Source: Volvariella volvacea V23 (taxonomy: Eukaryota > Basidiomycota > Agaricomycetes > Agaricales > Pluteaceae). Taken from it: DNA of 64,000 nucleotides. Below, piece by piece: positions 47,191 to 58,751 of this stretch. The notes beneath the pieces are model-generated. The model saw only the letters and a list, made by a program, of their open reading frames with translations. It had not been told where the DNA came from and did no database searches. The stretch is from assembly GCA_000349905.1 (NCBI GenBank), contig KB722749.1:363612-427611 (forward strand). The letters are read 5' to 3'. Position numbers and translations under genes: made by a program. Each line of letters starts with the position of its first letter. The first letter of the stretch is position 1.

Positions 47191-49623
47191 CGGGTCTATC
47201 TCACTAATCAAGGTGGGGTTTGTCAGTAGAATAGTCTCTGACAACTTGAGAAGCAGCATATAGATACAGAAGAAAGGAACCACTACTCACCGCATTATAT
47301 TAGCTTCCTTTCGGCGCTCCTGATTCTATGTTGAGAAGTGAAGAATACGTGTCATGAACCACGATTTGAATCGTGTCGCGCGGTACGGTACGGGCCAACA
47401 TACCGAAAGATTTCGAAGTTCGATGTTCCAATATATAAAATGCTTCTTGATCAAGTCGCACAGCGCGATCTATTATCTGCATATACAGTAGCCCATCCAC
47501 GGTTGAGTACTGCAGCCACTGCAATGAAGTCATTAGAAGAACGATGCAGTAATCATACACCATAAAAAGCCCCGAAGCCTACGTGTGAATGAAGAGACCA
47601 AAGGACGCCTTCAGGACGTCCTCAACTTCCTTGGGCTCCAATCTACAACTATCAGCCTGGTCAGACGACCTCATATTTGGACATCCTCCTCGGTCATTAA
47701 GTCGTAACGCCGTAGGAGTCGAAACTATGACACCCAATTTGCGACTGCCAACTGGCAAAGAAGATCAATGTCCAAAAGTGATACACCAGCACCATGACTT
47801 ACCCCGGATTTCGTCGTCCGAAGATGCGATTGAAATAGACCGATAATGTGTCGAAAATAGTCGAGGAAGGATTGAAGAATTCCAATCAGTGATCGTGGAA
47901 GCACAATCCGAGGATATCGTTCCCATGCCAGGTCATGGTGACGTTCCTCTGTCTAGAGAGATGTCAAAGCCCCCGAGGCCGATACTTGCGGGGTTTGCCT
48001 TGTCGAATCAGTTCCCTGCCTAGAAAGGTGATTGAGTTTTGCACCCATGGAGCCTTCATAAGAAAAGTATGATACCGTTAGATTCTTTGGCTTTGTGCCT
48101 CGGTTGGAATGCCTGGGCTCGATTAATGCCTACTCATCAGGCGTAACCAAGTTGATGTGCTTTTGAGGATTGATGTGATGATTGGCTCCTATTCTATGCA
48201 AACTAGCCGACGTCGAAAGGATGTGCCGATTTTGAAGCTATCGTCTTCCATGCCGTGGGATGCTTTGGATGAAACAGACAACAGAACAACGGTGGCAATA
48301 AAGTAGGGCAGGGCTCGGGGTGAAAAGCAGGGAATTAGACCATCTTTCCAGTTCACTTAGCAGGCGGGGATTTTGGCGCCGAGGCAGTCATTTATCGGCA
48401 TTACGATGGCGATTCAGGGGGGCGAGATAGCGCTCCACAGACTCGGGACCACAACATGCACTAGACTATCGCTCAAGTTCGACTGAGCATCAAATTCACA
48501 GGGAGTTGCCACTAGTGGTGTTCACGAACCAGGGTGCCATCAACAAAAACTCTCGCACTCGAAGCGAAAATGCTGGGCACGCATCATCCCCAGATTTTGA
48601 TGACGACATGGAATGTGGCGTCACCGTAAGGTTTGGAAAGTGTCATGCGGGATGGACAGACACCAGGTGCCGCTGGATGCGGGTAGAAGTAATTAGGCGC
48701 TGGAAAAGGGGCATCCCTAGCATCGTGCTCACCAAACGACAGAAGAGCACACTGGACGAAGCGAGGACCAACCCAACGTTGCGGGGTTATTTGGCCACCG
48801 ACCATTGGTGCCTGGAAGTGCTCGGCCGGCGGCCCGTTAGATCAGGCGAGACGCGAAGCCTGTTATCTTATCAGACATTGAGTAGCATGTACGAGATGAT
48901 CAAACGCACTTTGAGAGGTGGAAAAGAGGCTTCAGACTCCTGTGGCGGGCCAAAAGCGTTGCGGGTGATCCCCAAAGAAGTGATGGGCTCTGGATTCTGG
49001 TTCTAGGGACTCCGAGCGGTTGATGTTCTCTGTCAGAGTGTTTCCAGGGTGTGCAAGGCTGCAATCAGGCCAAGCAGCTTGAAGAGAGGGATAACGTTGA
49101 TGAAGGGGCTAAAATTATTATTAACGCATCGTAGATTACAGGTCCTGCGACTGGTCGCCATCAATTGAGGCCACCCTGAGGCCATTACTCGACAGGTACC
49201 CCAGCCGGGTGGGCCACCTACGCCCCCGCGTCGCAGTGAGGCGTTCGCCCTCGTTCTGGTTCGCAGAGACCTGCTGGAGGGGCAGGTGGTTGGCAAGGAC
49301 CCACGTGTGTTGGTTGGCCATCGAAAAGGCAATAGGACGGAAGAGAAATATTCCCACGGGTCTTGTATCCCTTTGTTGAATTCAACGGACTCTTCGTCGC
49401 CTTCGTTTTTACATCCAACAATACCTCTCCTCGTCCCCGTTCTCCTCCCGTCCGACACCCTCTCCTCATCGTCTAGCACGGTGAGCAGCCCACAAAGTCG
49501 GTCTCCCGCATTTTCCCTTTCACACCCCCCCTCCTTCCTCATCGCCGTCCCCGTCACACTCCCACTTATTGTAAAACATCTTTCCTCGTCTAGCATCGGG
49601 TCCTTCTGCCATCGTCTCCAGCA
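47191..49623. other. Long intergenic region between GH3-2 and the kinase
   Basis: About 2.4 kb between divergent genes. The right 500 bp is a pyrimidine-rich leader before the kinase ATG. The 166-codon frame at 48506 starts at TTG and shows no family resemblance. No transposon ends were seen. Confidence 0.45.
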
Positions 49624-52600
49624 ATGAGCGCATCAACGAGCCTTCAGATTCCCTCTTCCGACATCCCCCAGAGTTCATCGTCTCGCCAACACCACCCTAA
49701 CCCACCAGCATCTTCTGCGAACCCCTCGCGGCCTGTTTCCGTTGCAGTCCACTCCACCGTAACATCGGCATCCCAATCTAGTCGAAGGCAGCAGCGGGCC
49801 TCTCACACAGTCGGCTCTTCACAACCTCAAAATAGCCACGCTTCATCATCGAACCACTCTTCAGGCCAGAACCACCATCGCAACCAAGGCCCAGATGAAG
49901 GCCTCCCTCCCCCTATGATAGACATTTACAGTCACCCTGCTGCGGCTGCTTATATGAATGCACATCCAAGACGGCAGATCCCCAAATTCGGTCCCTATCT
50001 ACTTCTACAAACCCTTGGTGAAGGTGAATTTGGCAAGGTCAAACTAGGTCTGCATTGCCAATGGGGCGAGGAAGTCGCCGTCAAGCTAATCCGTCGTGGC
50101 AACGTCGACAACACCGTCCGCATGTCCAAAGTCGAGCGGGAGATCCAAGTTCTTAGAGTATGTCAATCCGCTTGTGATCGTGCTGCGTACCGTAATTAAT
50201 GACAAATCAACCTACTATGCATTACCCTCTCTACCTCTTTGTCATCCATTACGGACCCATTAGACCCTCAAGCACCCCAACATTGTCCGCCTATACGACG
50301 TTATTGAAACAGACAAGTATATTGGCATCATCCTCGAATATGCCTCCGGCGGCGAGCTCTTCGATCACATCTTGGCACATCGTTATCTTCGGGAGCGAGA
50401 CGCTACCAAACTATTCTCTCAGCTCATTTCTGGCGTTTGGTACATTCACCAGAAGAAGATTGTCCACCGTGATCTCAAGTTAGAGAACCTCCTGTTGGAT
50501 CGCAATCGCAACGTTATTATCACCGATTTTGGTTTCGCCAACAGGTTCGAGCATCGCGCTGACGATCTTATGCAAACCAGTTGCGGCTCCCCTTGCTATG
50601 CTGCACCAGAACTTGTCATTAGTGAAGGTCTCTACGTCGGCAGTGCTGTCGACATTTGGAGCTGCGGTGTCATTCTCTATGCCATGCTGGCTGGTTACCT
50701 CCCCTTTGACGACGATCCCGCTAATCCTGATGGCGACAACATCAACCTATTGTACCGTTACATAGTTAATACCCCTCTGACCTTCCCCGACTACATAAGC
50801 GGTGAGGCAAGGGATCTGCTGAGTATCATGTTGGTACCAGACCCAAAGAAGAGAGCCAGTCTGGACGACGTCATGGCCCATCCCTGGTTAGCTGGCTTCC
50901 ATGTCCCAAAGACGGCACCAGCGGATGTGAAGACCGCCTTTGGTCGCAGCGTGGAGGAACTCGAAAAGGCTGCGATGGATCAGCACCAGCAAAAGCGACT
51001 CGCGTACCAAAAACAAATGCGCACTCTTTTCACCGCCGCTCCCCCGCAACCATCATTCGCAGAATCTGCCCGCGCCACCAAGGCCCAAAGTCATCGTCCA
51101 GAGCCAACTCAAGCCTCTAGCAGTCGTGCGCCCAAATCCTCAACGGCACCTCAACAGCCCGACTTGTACTATGAAACCTCAGGAGACAAGACGACAGTTT
51201 CGCCAGCTACTGCGGCACTCGTCGCGGCTGGCAACAGCAGCAGTACTAAGAAGGGATCGACACCGATGGTCACGGATGACGATGATCCATTCGCTGCTCC
51301 TGGCGGTGCTAGTACGACACTCAGTCCTCCTACTACCAACCATACCCAATCGAGTTTGCCTGTGCCCACTGCTAATGGTGCAAAGGCGCCCGCTGATGAT
51401 AAGAAGCATCGGCCTAGCGGAAGTGGAGGAGGAGGAGGATTCCGCCACACAATTCAGGTGGAATATAATTCGCCTTCGAGTGAGAAGAGAAGGGAGAGCG
51501 AGGATAAGAGGGACAGGAGTGGATCTCGAGGACAGGGTCAAGCTTATACCAAAGCCCCTCAAGCGCCAGAGCCGGTGCCCGTGCCCGTGCCCAAGCCCAC
51601 GTCTAAACAGGCTGAAGCATTATCGTCGAACTCGAAACAGAACGATGCTATACCCGCACCTACGCCCGCGCCTCCCGCCCCGGTTCCAGCTCCGGCCCCC
51701 GTTCCAGCGCCAGCACCAGCTCGCGAGCAACCTCAGCCGCAGCCAAAGGCTTCAACACCACCCCAACCAGTTGAGCCCCCTAAGCCAACTGTGAGCCTTG
51801 TCGCGAAGCCCACACCTCCTGCACCAACACAAATACCAGGTCTGGTTCCTCCTCAACCGCCTGCAGTGCCTGTACCTCCGCCAACTGTTGTCCCTACGCC
51901 GCAACCCGTCTCTCAGCCTCCGGTTCCTCCTAAACCCGAGGTTCAGATCCAGATTACCAACCCTCCTCCCGAACCCCCTGCAGTTCCCCCTGCAGATCCT
52001 GAACGCAGATCTCAAAGCTCTTCCAAGAACAGTGTCAAGGGACATAAAAAAGGAAGGTCAAGCGTGGATAGGGTCGGATTAGGTAAAATCTTTGGCGGTA
52101 GCGGAGGTGCTGGGGGAGCCTCCACGGTGTCCGTAGGGAATGCTACGACCGAGTCAACGTTGACTGTTCATGATCGTATCCCGTCTGGGGGTAGTGGGGG
52201 CACCAATGGGACGATCGGTACCGCTGCTAGTCAGTCTATGACTTCGTCTGTAATCTCAGGTAGTACGGAGAAGGACAAGGATAAGCAGAAGGAGGGAAAG
52301 AAGAGTAGGAGGAACACGTTGACGGTTATGGTTGAGCCGTTTACTAGGAGCGTTCGGGGAAGGGGGAAGGAAAGGAAGACTACGGCTGGCCCAGCGTTGA
52401 ATACCAGCGTTGGGGAAGTTTCAAAGGCCGAGAGGGACAGAAAGGGTGAACGCGCACCCGCTTCGGCTCACCCTGGGACGACGACTTCATCCTCGATCCT
52501 TCCTACCCCAGTCACAAACCCCAAATTGAATGCCTCCGTTGCTAGCGTTGCGGCTCCCGGTGCGAATTTTGGTAATGCCTCGAGGACGGACATCGTGGGC

Positions 52601-54095
52601 AACAGCGGGACGTCTACGGCTGGGATGGGAGCGTCGACGAGTAAGGCTAGGAAAGTGATGGAATGGTTCAGGTCGAAGAGTAAAGGGCGAGAGTCGGTCG
52701 GGCTTGGAGGATCGGAGTATGATGAGACTTCCAATGGAACCGGTTCACCCACGAGATCACCACACCCTCCGCCTGTACCACTAGCTCACTTGGCTGGTGC
52801 ATCGACGGAGATGCTTCAGACGCCTATTACTGCGCGTAGCGCCACTACTGTTGCTTCACCTCAGGTGGTCGTTCATTCGCCACATGGGTCTTCAACCCCA
52901 AAGTCGGGATCTGGGTTCAAGGCTCCCCCGCTGAGCACTAACGTTTCGGCACCTGGATCGACGCGTACGGCCTCAACCGCTACTGATCATTCAGTCGCCA
53001 CGCCATCTCTCGTAACCCGGTTCAGGAACTCAGTCACAGTAGGCGGACATTACCGCGATCGCACGACGTCATCGTCGCAGAAGTCCTCCAGTGGAACTGC
53101 TCAGACTCCTCAAACCCCAGGGGGTAATTTGAGGGTCCACCATGGTGCTGTCGATCAGGATACTATCACGATTGGACAGCCCCCAGAGGTTATGAAGCAT
53201 GTGAAAGAGGTGTTGGAAAATATGGGTGTTGAGATTGACATCGAGGGTGAGTATAAGTATAGATGCGTGAGGCCGAAGAAGAGGAAGGGAATCATGAGTG
53301 GCGGGATGGTCAGCCCTGGAGGAAACGTCATGTCTGCGCCGAACGGCAGCGGAGCAAATGCAAATGCAAATGAACCCAACGGAATTGCGGCTATTGCGAT
53401 GGTGGGGAGCGCTGCTTCGAATGGGGTTCGTGTCCTTTGGTTTTTCGTTGTGAAGAGTTGTTTTGGCTTACCATCTTGGTTCTTTTCTTTTGCGGTTCCT
53501 TCGTTTGCGTCTTTGTCTGTGCCGTTTCGGATTGGATGGCGACTTCGGTTCGGACTGGGTTTCCTTTGGCCGCGACGTAACCGACAACCACCCCCACCAC
53601 AACTCCAACAGGTTGATAAGAGAGGCTTGCCCTTGCCTTCTTCGTCCTCTTTTTCTTCTGCCACAGGCGGAATGCTGAGAGGTCTCCTCATGCGTCGTCA
53701 ATCGTCTCAAGTGTCAAGCTCCGGTCACTCTCAACACGGCAGCCAAGTCCTCGACGAGGACTTCATCACCGGCACTGGACCCACCGCCGAGCCGGGACAA
53801 ATTCCATATGTCGAACCGGTATATGGAGATCAGGCTCAAGATGCTGGGGATGAAGTCAGGTTCTCGGTGGAGCTGACGAGGTTGGATAGGTTGAATGATA
53901 CCTATAGTTTGGATATTAGAAGGTTGAAGGGGAACTTGAGGAGTTACAAGTATTTGTATGATACCCTCAAAAAGTGCGTATTCTCGGTTGCTTCATTTGT
54001 CAGTTTTAAACGCGTGCTGATGGTGTTGCTCTTACAGTCGTGCCAACTTGCAACGGTATAGCGAAACAACGAAAAAGGGAAAGTCATCGGATTGA
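49624..54095 (+). CDS. Ser/Thr protein kinase, CAMKL/Kin4 type, with C-terminal KA1 domain
   Basis: Four exons (49624-50157, 50264-53425, 53612-53973, 54038-54095) give 1371 residues. After a Ser/His-rich N-terminus comes [11 protein letters not shown] (Gly loop, about residue 132), the AVKLIRR lysine, [26 protein letters not shown] (catalytic loop), DFGFANRF and [14 protein letters not shown] (activation segment). The kinase lobe ends [34 protein letters not shown] is characteristic of fungal Kin4-type kinases. An 800-residue Pro/Ser/Gly-rich linker follows. The tail is a KA1-like domain: [35 protein letters not shown], then [42 protein letters not shown]1 domains bind acidic membrane lipids and restrain MARK/KIN1 kinases. 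Kin4 in yeast acts in the spindle position checkpoint; the role here is inferred. Confidence 0.87.
53426..53611 (+). other. In-frame, stop-free intron in the kinase gene
   Basis: T-rich 186 nt (GTTCGT...CAACAG) between ASNG and VDKRG, divisible by three with no stop. Retention would insert 62 hydrophobic residues between the two halves of the KA1 region. The intron is inferred from composition and splice signals. Confidence 0.6.
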
Positions 54096-54720
54096 TGCGC
54101 ATACATGCATGTCGTGCATCTTCTCTTCTTAGCTAGTGCTAACCCAAATTGTTTCTTAGTCTTCGTTATGCTATAAAGCTCTCACCTAGTGCTGCCCTTC
54201 AGCTTCTCTTCCCATAGTCCCACATTTCGATTTCTCCATTTCTCTGATTCTTGGTCCTTGGTCTCTGTCCTTTTTCCCTTTTCCTTTTTCTGTGTTATTA
54301 CCCCTAGCGAATTATATATGCGTCCGGTCCCTCTTTCTTTTCCAAATACTCAAGTCCCGAAATCTCCCTCCTGTAGTTGCTATGGACGCTTATCCTACTA
54401 CATCCTTCCTCGTTCACCGTCAAGGATGGCCCTTTTCCTTCTCTACCTTTTCGATTTCTACTCCATGTGTCTCGAAGCCCTTTCTAAATGTTCACCCTTT
54501 CCCTGATTTGTGTTTTTTTACATGGCGGTAGTGGTTCGGTCTCTTTCATAGCTACTTTTACTTACTCCTCGCCCTCAATATTAGTACTAGGTCTACTGTG
54601 TTCAGTCTCCGGATCCCATTCCCGTACAATATCCCTTCCACTCGTCTGCGCCCCATCCCCATTCTCGTTTCCGTCTGTTCTTTTTCCTCCCTCCCCCTTC
54701 CCCTAAACAATAAAAATACC
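54096..54720 (+). other. Pyrimidine-rich 3' untranslated region of the kinase gene
   Basis: T/C-rich stretch without credible coding frame, ending in AATAAAAA at 54709, a plausible polyadenylation signal. Confidence 0.4.
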
Positions 54721-55262
54721 CTAATCAAGGCTTTTAATAGGCGATTGGTGTTTTTATATACTCTGTTGACTGTTTGAATTGTTTCAATTTGCTTCCTTTA
54801 CCCTTGCCTTTTGGTTCAGACCCCTTCAGGGCTTGGCTTGAGTTCTGGACAAACCCCGCTTGGGCCTAGCCTCGAGATCGGCGCGCGTTGCCACTGGCAG
54901 CGGGGGAAATGTCTATAGAGTTCGTCGTAACATAGAGAATGTGGGGCCTGTTAACGTTATGAGCCCGTTTGAGGATCGCCACAAGTGTGGTGCGCTTGGC
55001 CACGAACCTGCAATTCTGTGGAGTGACGTCGATGTTGGTTGTGCGCCTGCAAGCGATGCGTTTGAGCGCGATCAAATGTCGCTTAATCGCCCAATGATGT
55101 GTACGCACCCACCATCAGAGTTCAACTTTTTATTAGTTCTCGCACCTGATGACCGCATCACTTCCCAGTGAGAGTTTTCCACAACACTACTACAAGTGTC
55201 AGAGATCCAGCCACAAGGGCTGCTTGCTCTCCTTCGAGCCCGAGTCCTCTTGACTTTGGAGT

Positions 55263-55511
55263 ATGACCCGACTACAGTGGCTGAATAACGCCAATTTATT
55301 CGCTACTTTGGCCGTCCTTGTTTCGCCCATGGCAGCATACTCTTTCTCACCATCCTCCAGTCAGGCTCACAGCTCGTTGTTTCCGGCTTCCTTCCGCGGT
55401 TTTGAGCTCGCCGGAACTTGTGTTGTTGTAATCCAACTCATGTTGATGACATGCGCCATAATGAGGTCCGCTCGCAACTCACCTGTGTCGCCGGAGGGCG
55501 TTCCGTTTTGA
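55263..55511 (+). CDS. Doubtful small membrane-protein frame
   Basis: 82 codons from ATG 55263 with two hydrophobic segments. No family, no intron, no neighbour logic. Listed only as a possibility. Confidence 0.15.
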   Translation: MTRLQWLNNANLFATLAVLVSPMAAYSFSPSSSQAHSSLFPASFRGFELAGTCVVVIQLMLMTCAIMRSARNSPVSPEGVPF

Positions 55512-57402
55512 ATTTAGGGTAAGCGTGAATCCTCGAGTCGAGTGGATGTTCAACGTTCATCAAGGGTCTGTATGTAGAACAATACTAGCTGCTCGACAGG
55601 TTATAACCATTAGATTAGGGCGTCCACCGAGGATGACCCTACTTCGAGCTTGCCTTCAGCCTCTGCTCTTGTTCCTTGAAATATCCGATAATTCTACCCC
55701 ATTGGGTGTATTCCCTGGCCTGTTGGGACAGCCAGGCGCCTCAGGGTCAAAGTACGAGCCAAGTTATTGATTGTTTGTTTATCGACCTCTTCACCAGCCA
55801 AGGCAACACATCCTTTGTACTATACGCACCCCCCACGTGTACACACCATTCTCCATAACGTCCCCCAAAAAATACAAATACAATTTCGCAGGCCACAAGT
55901 CCCTGATGCGAGCTGGTCGTGTAGCGCTCCAATCGCGAGCTCCAACTCGACGGGGAAGTTCTTCTGATTGACCTCGTGCATGAGAGTCCAGCCCACTAGC
56001 ATGATTACAATCATCCACGATTTTAATTTGTACTTACGGAGGTGAATACGCAGCTCCAGTGCTCACCGCGCTTACGTCCGAGCTTCACAGGAAATTTTCA
56101 AGATTCCGTTGCTCAGCTGCTGCCTACGTACAGTGCTTCAATCGTGCCTGAGGGCATTCAGTGGAGATCTTTTACGGAAGTGTAATACTTGGTCAAGGCC
56201 CAGTGAAGGCCCGACATCAAACTCAGTGTTAGACTTAATATTTAAGTAAGTGCCTGGCACGAGGATTACGATAAATCATTTTATCCAGTTTGTGCCCGTT
56301 GCGGACTCCAGGCTCCAGCACACCGCTTCATTGGTGCGACGTGCACTATTTTCCTAGGCGTGTGCGTGTCAGGTGATAGAATGCAGGACGAACGCAGAGA
56401 TAATCTGTGAATACCCCCGACATCCAGCGCCGTATCGGTGGTAACTCGTTCCCAAGCAGTGGGACCCTTTCACCAAAGCACCTCATTATTTCAGCTCATA
56501 AAACACTGGCGTAAGCGTCATACCAAGTAGCCATCTTCAATCTTTCACAATCTCCCTGTGAGGTTCGCTGTCAGATTAATTGATTCACACTCCATCAAAC
56601 TCTATTAATTGCACACACCGCCGGAATCTTTCCTAGAAGTGGAATTAAACGGCACTTGCACTTGAATAGTCTTCCCCAAGAATATCACCCCTAGAGTCAC
56701 ACCCACTTCTGACGGTGTGGTGAGCCTTCCATATGCATGATGATGCTACTTGTTCTTCCTTTTATCTATCGTTCAAATTTCCATTTTGAGTTGCAAGTCC
56801 CTACATAGGGGTCGTATGTGACCCTGAATCTACGTCCTACTCGATGCAGTCGGAGATAGACATCATCTATCATTTTTGAGCACACATACGAACGGGCTCG
56901 ATGGCTGCATTCTCGTCTATTAGTAGTAGCAGAATATTCCTTCATTCCGACACGAAAAGCCGAGCTCGAAAACACGGGTTAATCCACCGATGTCCGTTTT
57001 GCAGCCTCCCGAAATTAACGGGATAGAAGTATCAAGGACGCCGTGATTGCATACACGTACACCATCGGCGTAAATATCACTTCCAATTGGAAATAACAAG
57101 GGTCCGATACAACATATGCACACGGAAGCATCTCCAACAACGCCTTCCCGAATACAATTGTGTGCAATAACCCACAAAGAAGGGAGGAAAAATCCCATGA
57201 GCCACGGGCGTGCACGACCATGGCCCTTGATTAATCGTTTGTGCGACTCGCAGTGACAAGAAAAGTTTTTTCAATTCATTTCCGTTGTACCGTGCACCCT
57301 CTTTGTTAAGCCTGCAAGTTCATGGTAACACCCAAGCCTATGTGGCACTGACGTTCTCCATGGCTTTATTTCAAGGGTGCGAATGCAATTTTTCGTGCCT
57401 CC

Positions 57403-57409
57403 TATAAAG
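57403..57409 (+). promoter_or_regulatory. TATA-like element of the solo-KA1 gene
   Basis: TATAAAG lies 188 bp before the ATG at 57591. A pyrimidine-rich leader follows. Confidence 0.35.
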
Positions 57410-57590
57410 TCGATGGTGGCCTTGTTATTGTCCCTTGCCCCCACCTCTGATTCTCTCTCTTCACGCGGAACCTTGGCTCAATTTGTCTCACGCCCCCTGC
57501 ATCGCCGCCACCACCGCCACCTTAAGCTTGAAGCTTGCACCCAGACCACATCACATCGCATAGCACCAACCCGCCTCCACTCGATTCGCA

Positions 57591-58407
57591 ATGTCCCAAC
57601 CCCAGCTAGGCATCCACCGCGGCGCAATCGACCAGACCACCATCACCACCCGCCCGCCCCTCGAGGTCATGAAACGCGTGAACGAGACCCTCCACTCGAT
57701 GGGTATATCATTCCGGGAGGAGTCCCATTACAAATACCGCTGCATACGGCCAAGAAACAAGACAATAACGGTCCTGCCCAAGCGCAGCATCGCTTCCTTG
57801 CGAATGCCCGTACCCAGCGTTGTACTAAATCTAGCAGACGAGGTGAGCTTCAGCTTCTGATACATCAGGACGGAGGCGGAGGGAAGGCAAATTCACCACG
57901 GTGGGTGGGGAAGGACGCATATAAGCGCCCTGTAGGCTCAGAGATTTGCCTTTTTGCCGACGTCGGTGCCTCGTGGTCTGTCCTGCCCTTAATATTCACG
58001 GAGGAGGCACCAAACCCGATCACCACCTGGCATCTTGGCGTCGGACCACCGGTTCGCTGTGGGGATCAACGGACAGTCGTGTTTACCACCCCTCTTTCTG
58101 TGCAGGCACCTTCGGACAATTCTGACAGCCACGACGAAGACGAGGATACGTTCATTCCGATAACGAATGCCAACCCGCTATATGGGAATTTGAATGAGGA
58201 TCCTGCGGATGAGGTTCTGTTCTCTGTCGAGTTGACGAGACTAGAGGGGCTCCATGGCACCTACAGTCTTGATATTCGTCGACTGAAGGGTAACTTGCGA
58301 AGCTACAAGTTCCTTTATGACACCTTCAGAAGGTATGCACTATCCTATCACCACCCACTCTTGGCTATGCTAACCCGCCTTGCAGCCGAGCCGACCTCAG
58401 GTGTTGA
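57591..58407 (+). CDS. Stand-alone KA1-domain protein related to the neighbouring kinase tail
   Basis: Three exons (57591-57842, 58106-58332, 58386-58407) encode 166 residues. Block 1, IHRGAIDQTTITTRPPLEVM and KRVNETLHSMGISF with YKYRCIRPRNK, parallels the kinase tail ([32 protein letters not shown]). Block 2, [20 protein letters not shown] and [20 protein letters not shown], matches the kinase at about 36 of 46 positions by my count. The last intron splits the same codon position (DTFR|S here, DTLK|N in the kinase), so the copy arose from genomic DNA, not cDNA. No kinase domain precedes it: the ATG lies 8 residues before the KA1 block. An acidic linker (DSHDEDEDTF) replaces the longer kinase linker. 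I infer a lipid- or partner-binding protein that may compete with or tether the kinase. Confidence 0.77.
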
Positions 58408-58751
58408 GCACCGATAGTCAAGGTCTCAGTGAACGCATCACGCACCACGCCTCCTAATGTTCGACGACATTCACGATATTCGATACCCCACCCCCTTCCC
58501 CTCAGTCACTTGTATATTTGAAGCGACTTTGTAGTTCCGTATTCACGATCATAGATGACAAAAGTGTACATCAAGCCTCTTGTGAATTTACTTCATGTTG
58601 CATTGCTATTCTTTTCCGTGCAGATGAAACATAACGTGCTATATACGCTACCAGATTCAAACTATATACGTCGTCTTGCGCCTCTTGCTGACATTCTAAA
58701 GGGTATTCAGACACTACGCTGCAATATCCAAATCATTGCATCACACCCTCC
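58408..58751. other. Convergent intergenic region
   Basis: 344 bp between two 3' ends. Nothing coding seen. Confidence 0.5.

Larger units (their letters stand above)
54721..57590. other. Long intergenic region between the kinase and solo-KA1 genes
   Basis: About 2.9 kb with little coding signal. An 82-codon frame at 55263-55511 has two hydrophobic stretches (LFATLAVLVSPMAAYSF, TCVVVIQLMLMTCAIM) but no recognised family. No kinase-domain remnant was seen. Confidence 0.4.

Noticed and set aside
48506..49006. 166-codon frame upstream of the kinase
   Set aside because: Begins with TTG, has no family resemblance, and is Arg-rich as expected from chance.
49033..49596. 187-codon minus-strand frame opposite the kinase leader
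   Set aside because: Antisense of a pyrimidine-rich 5' leader; no homology recognised.
57377..58417. 346-codon open frame over the solo-KA1 gene
   Set aside because: It reads in a different frame through exon 1, and its first part has Arg/His-rich shadow composition. Only its end coincides with KA1 exon 2. The three-exon model explains the homology to the kinase tail better.
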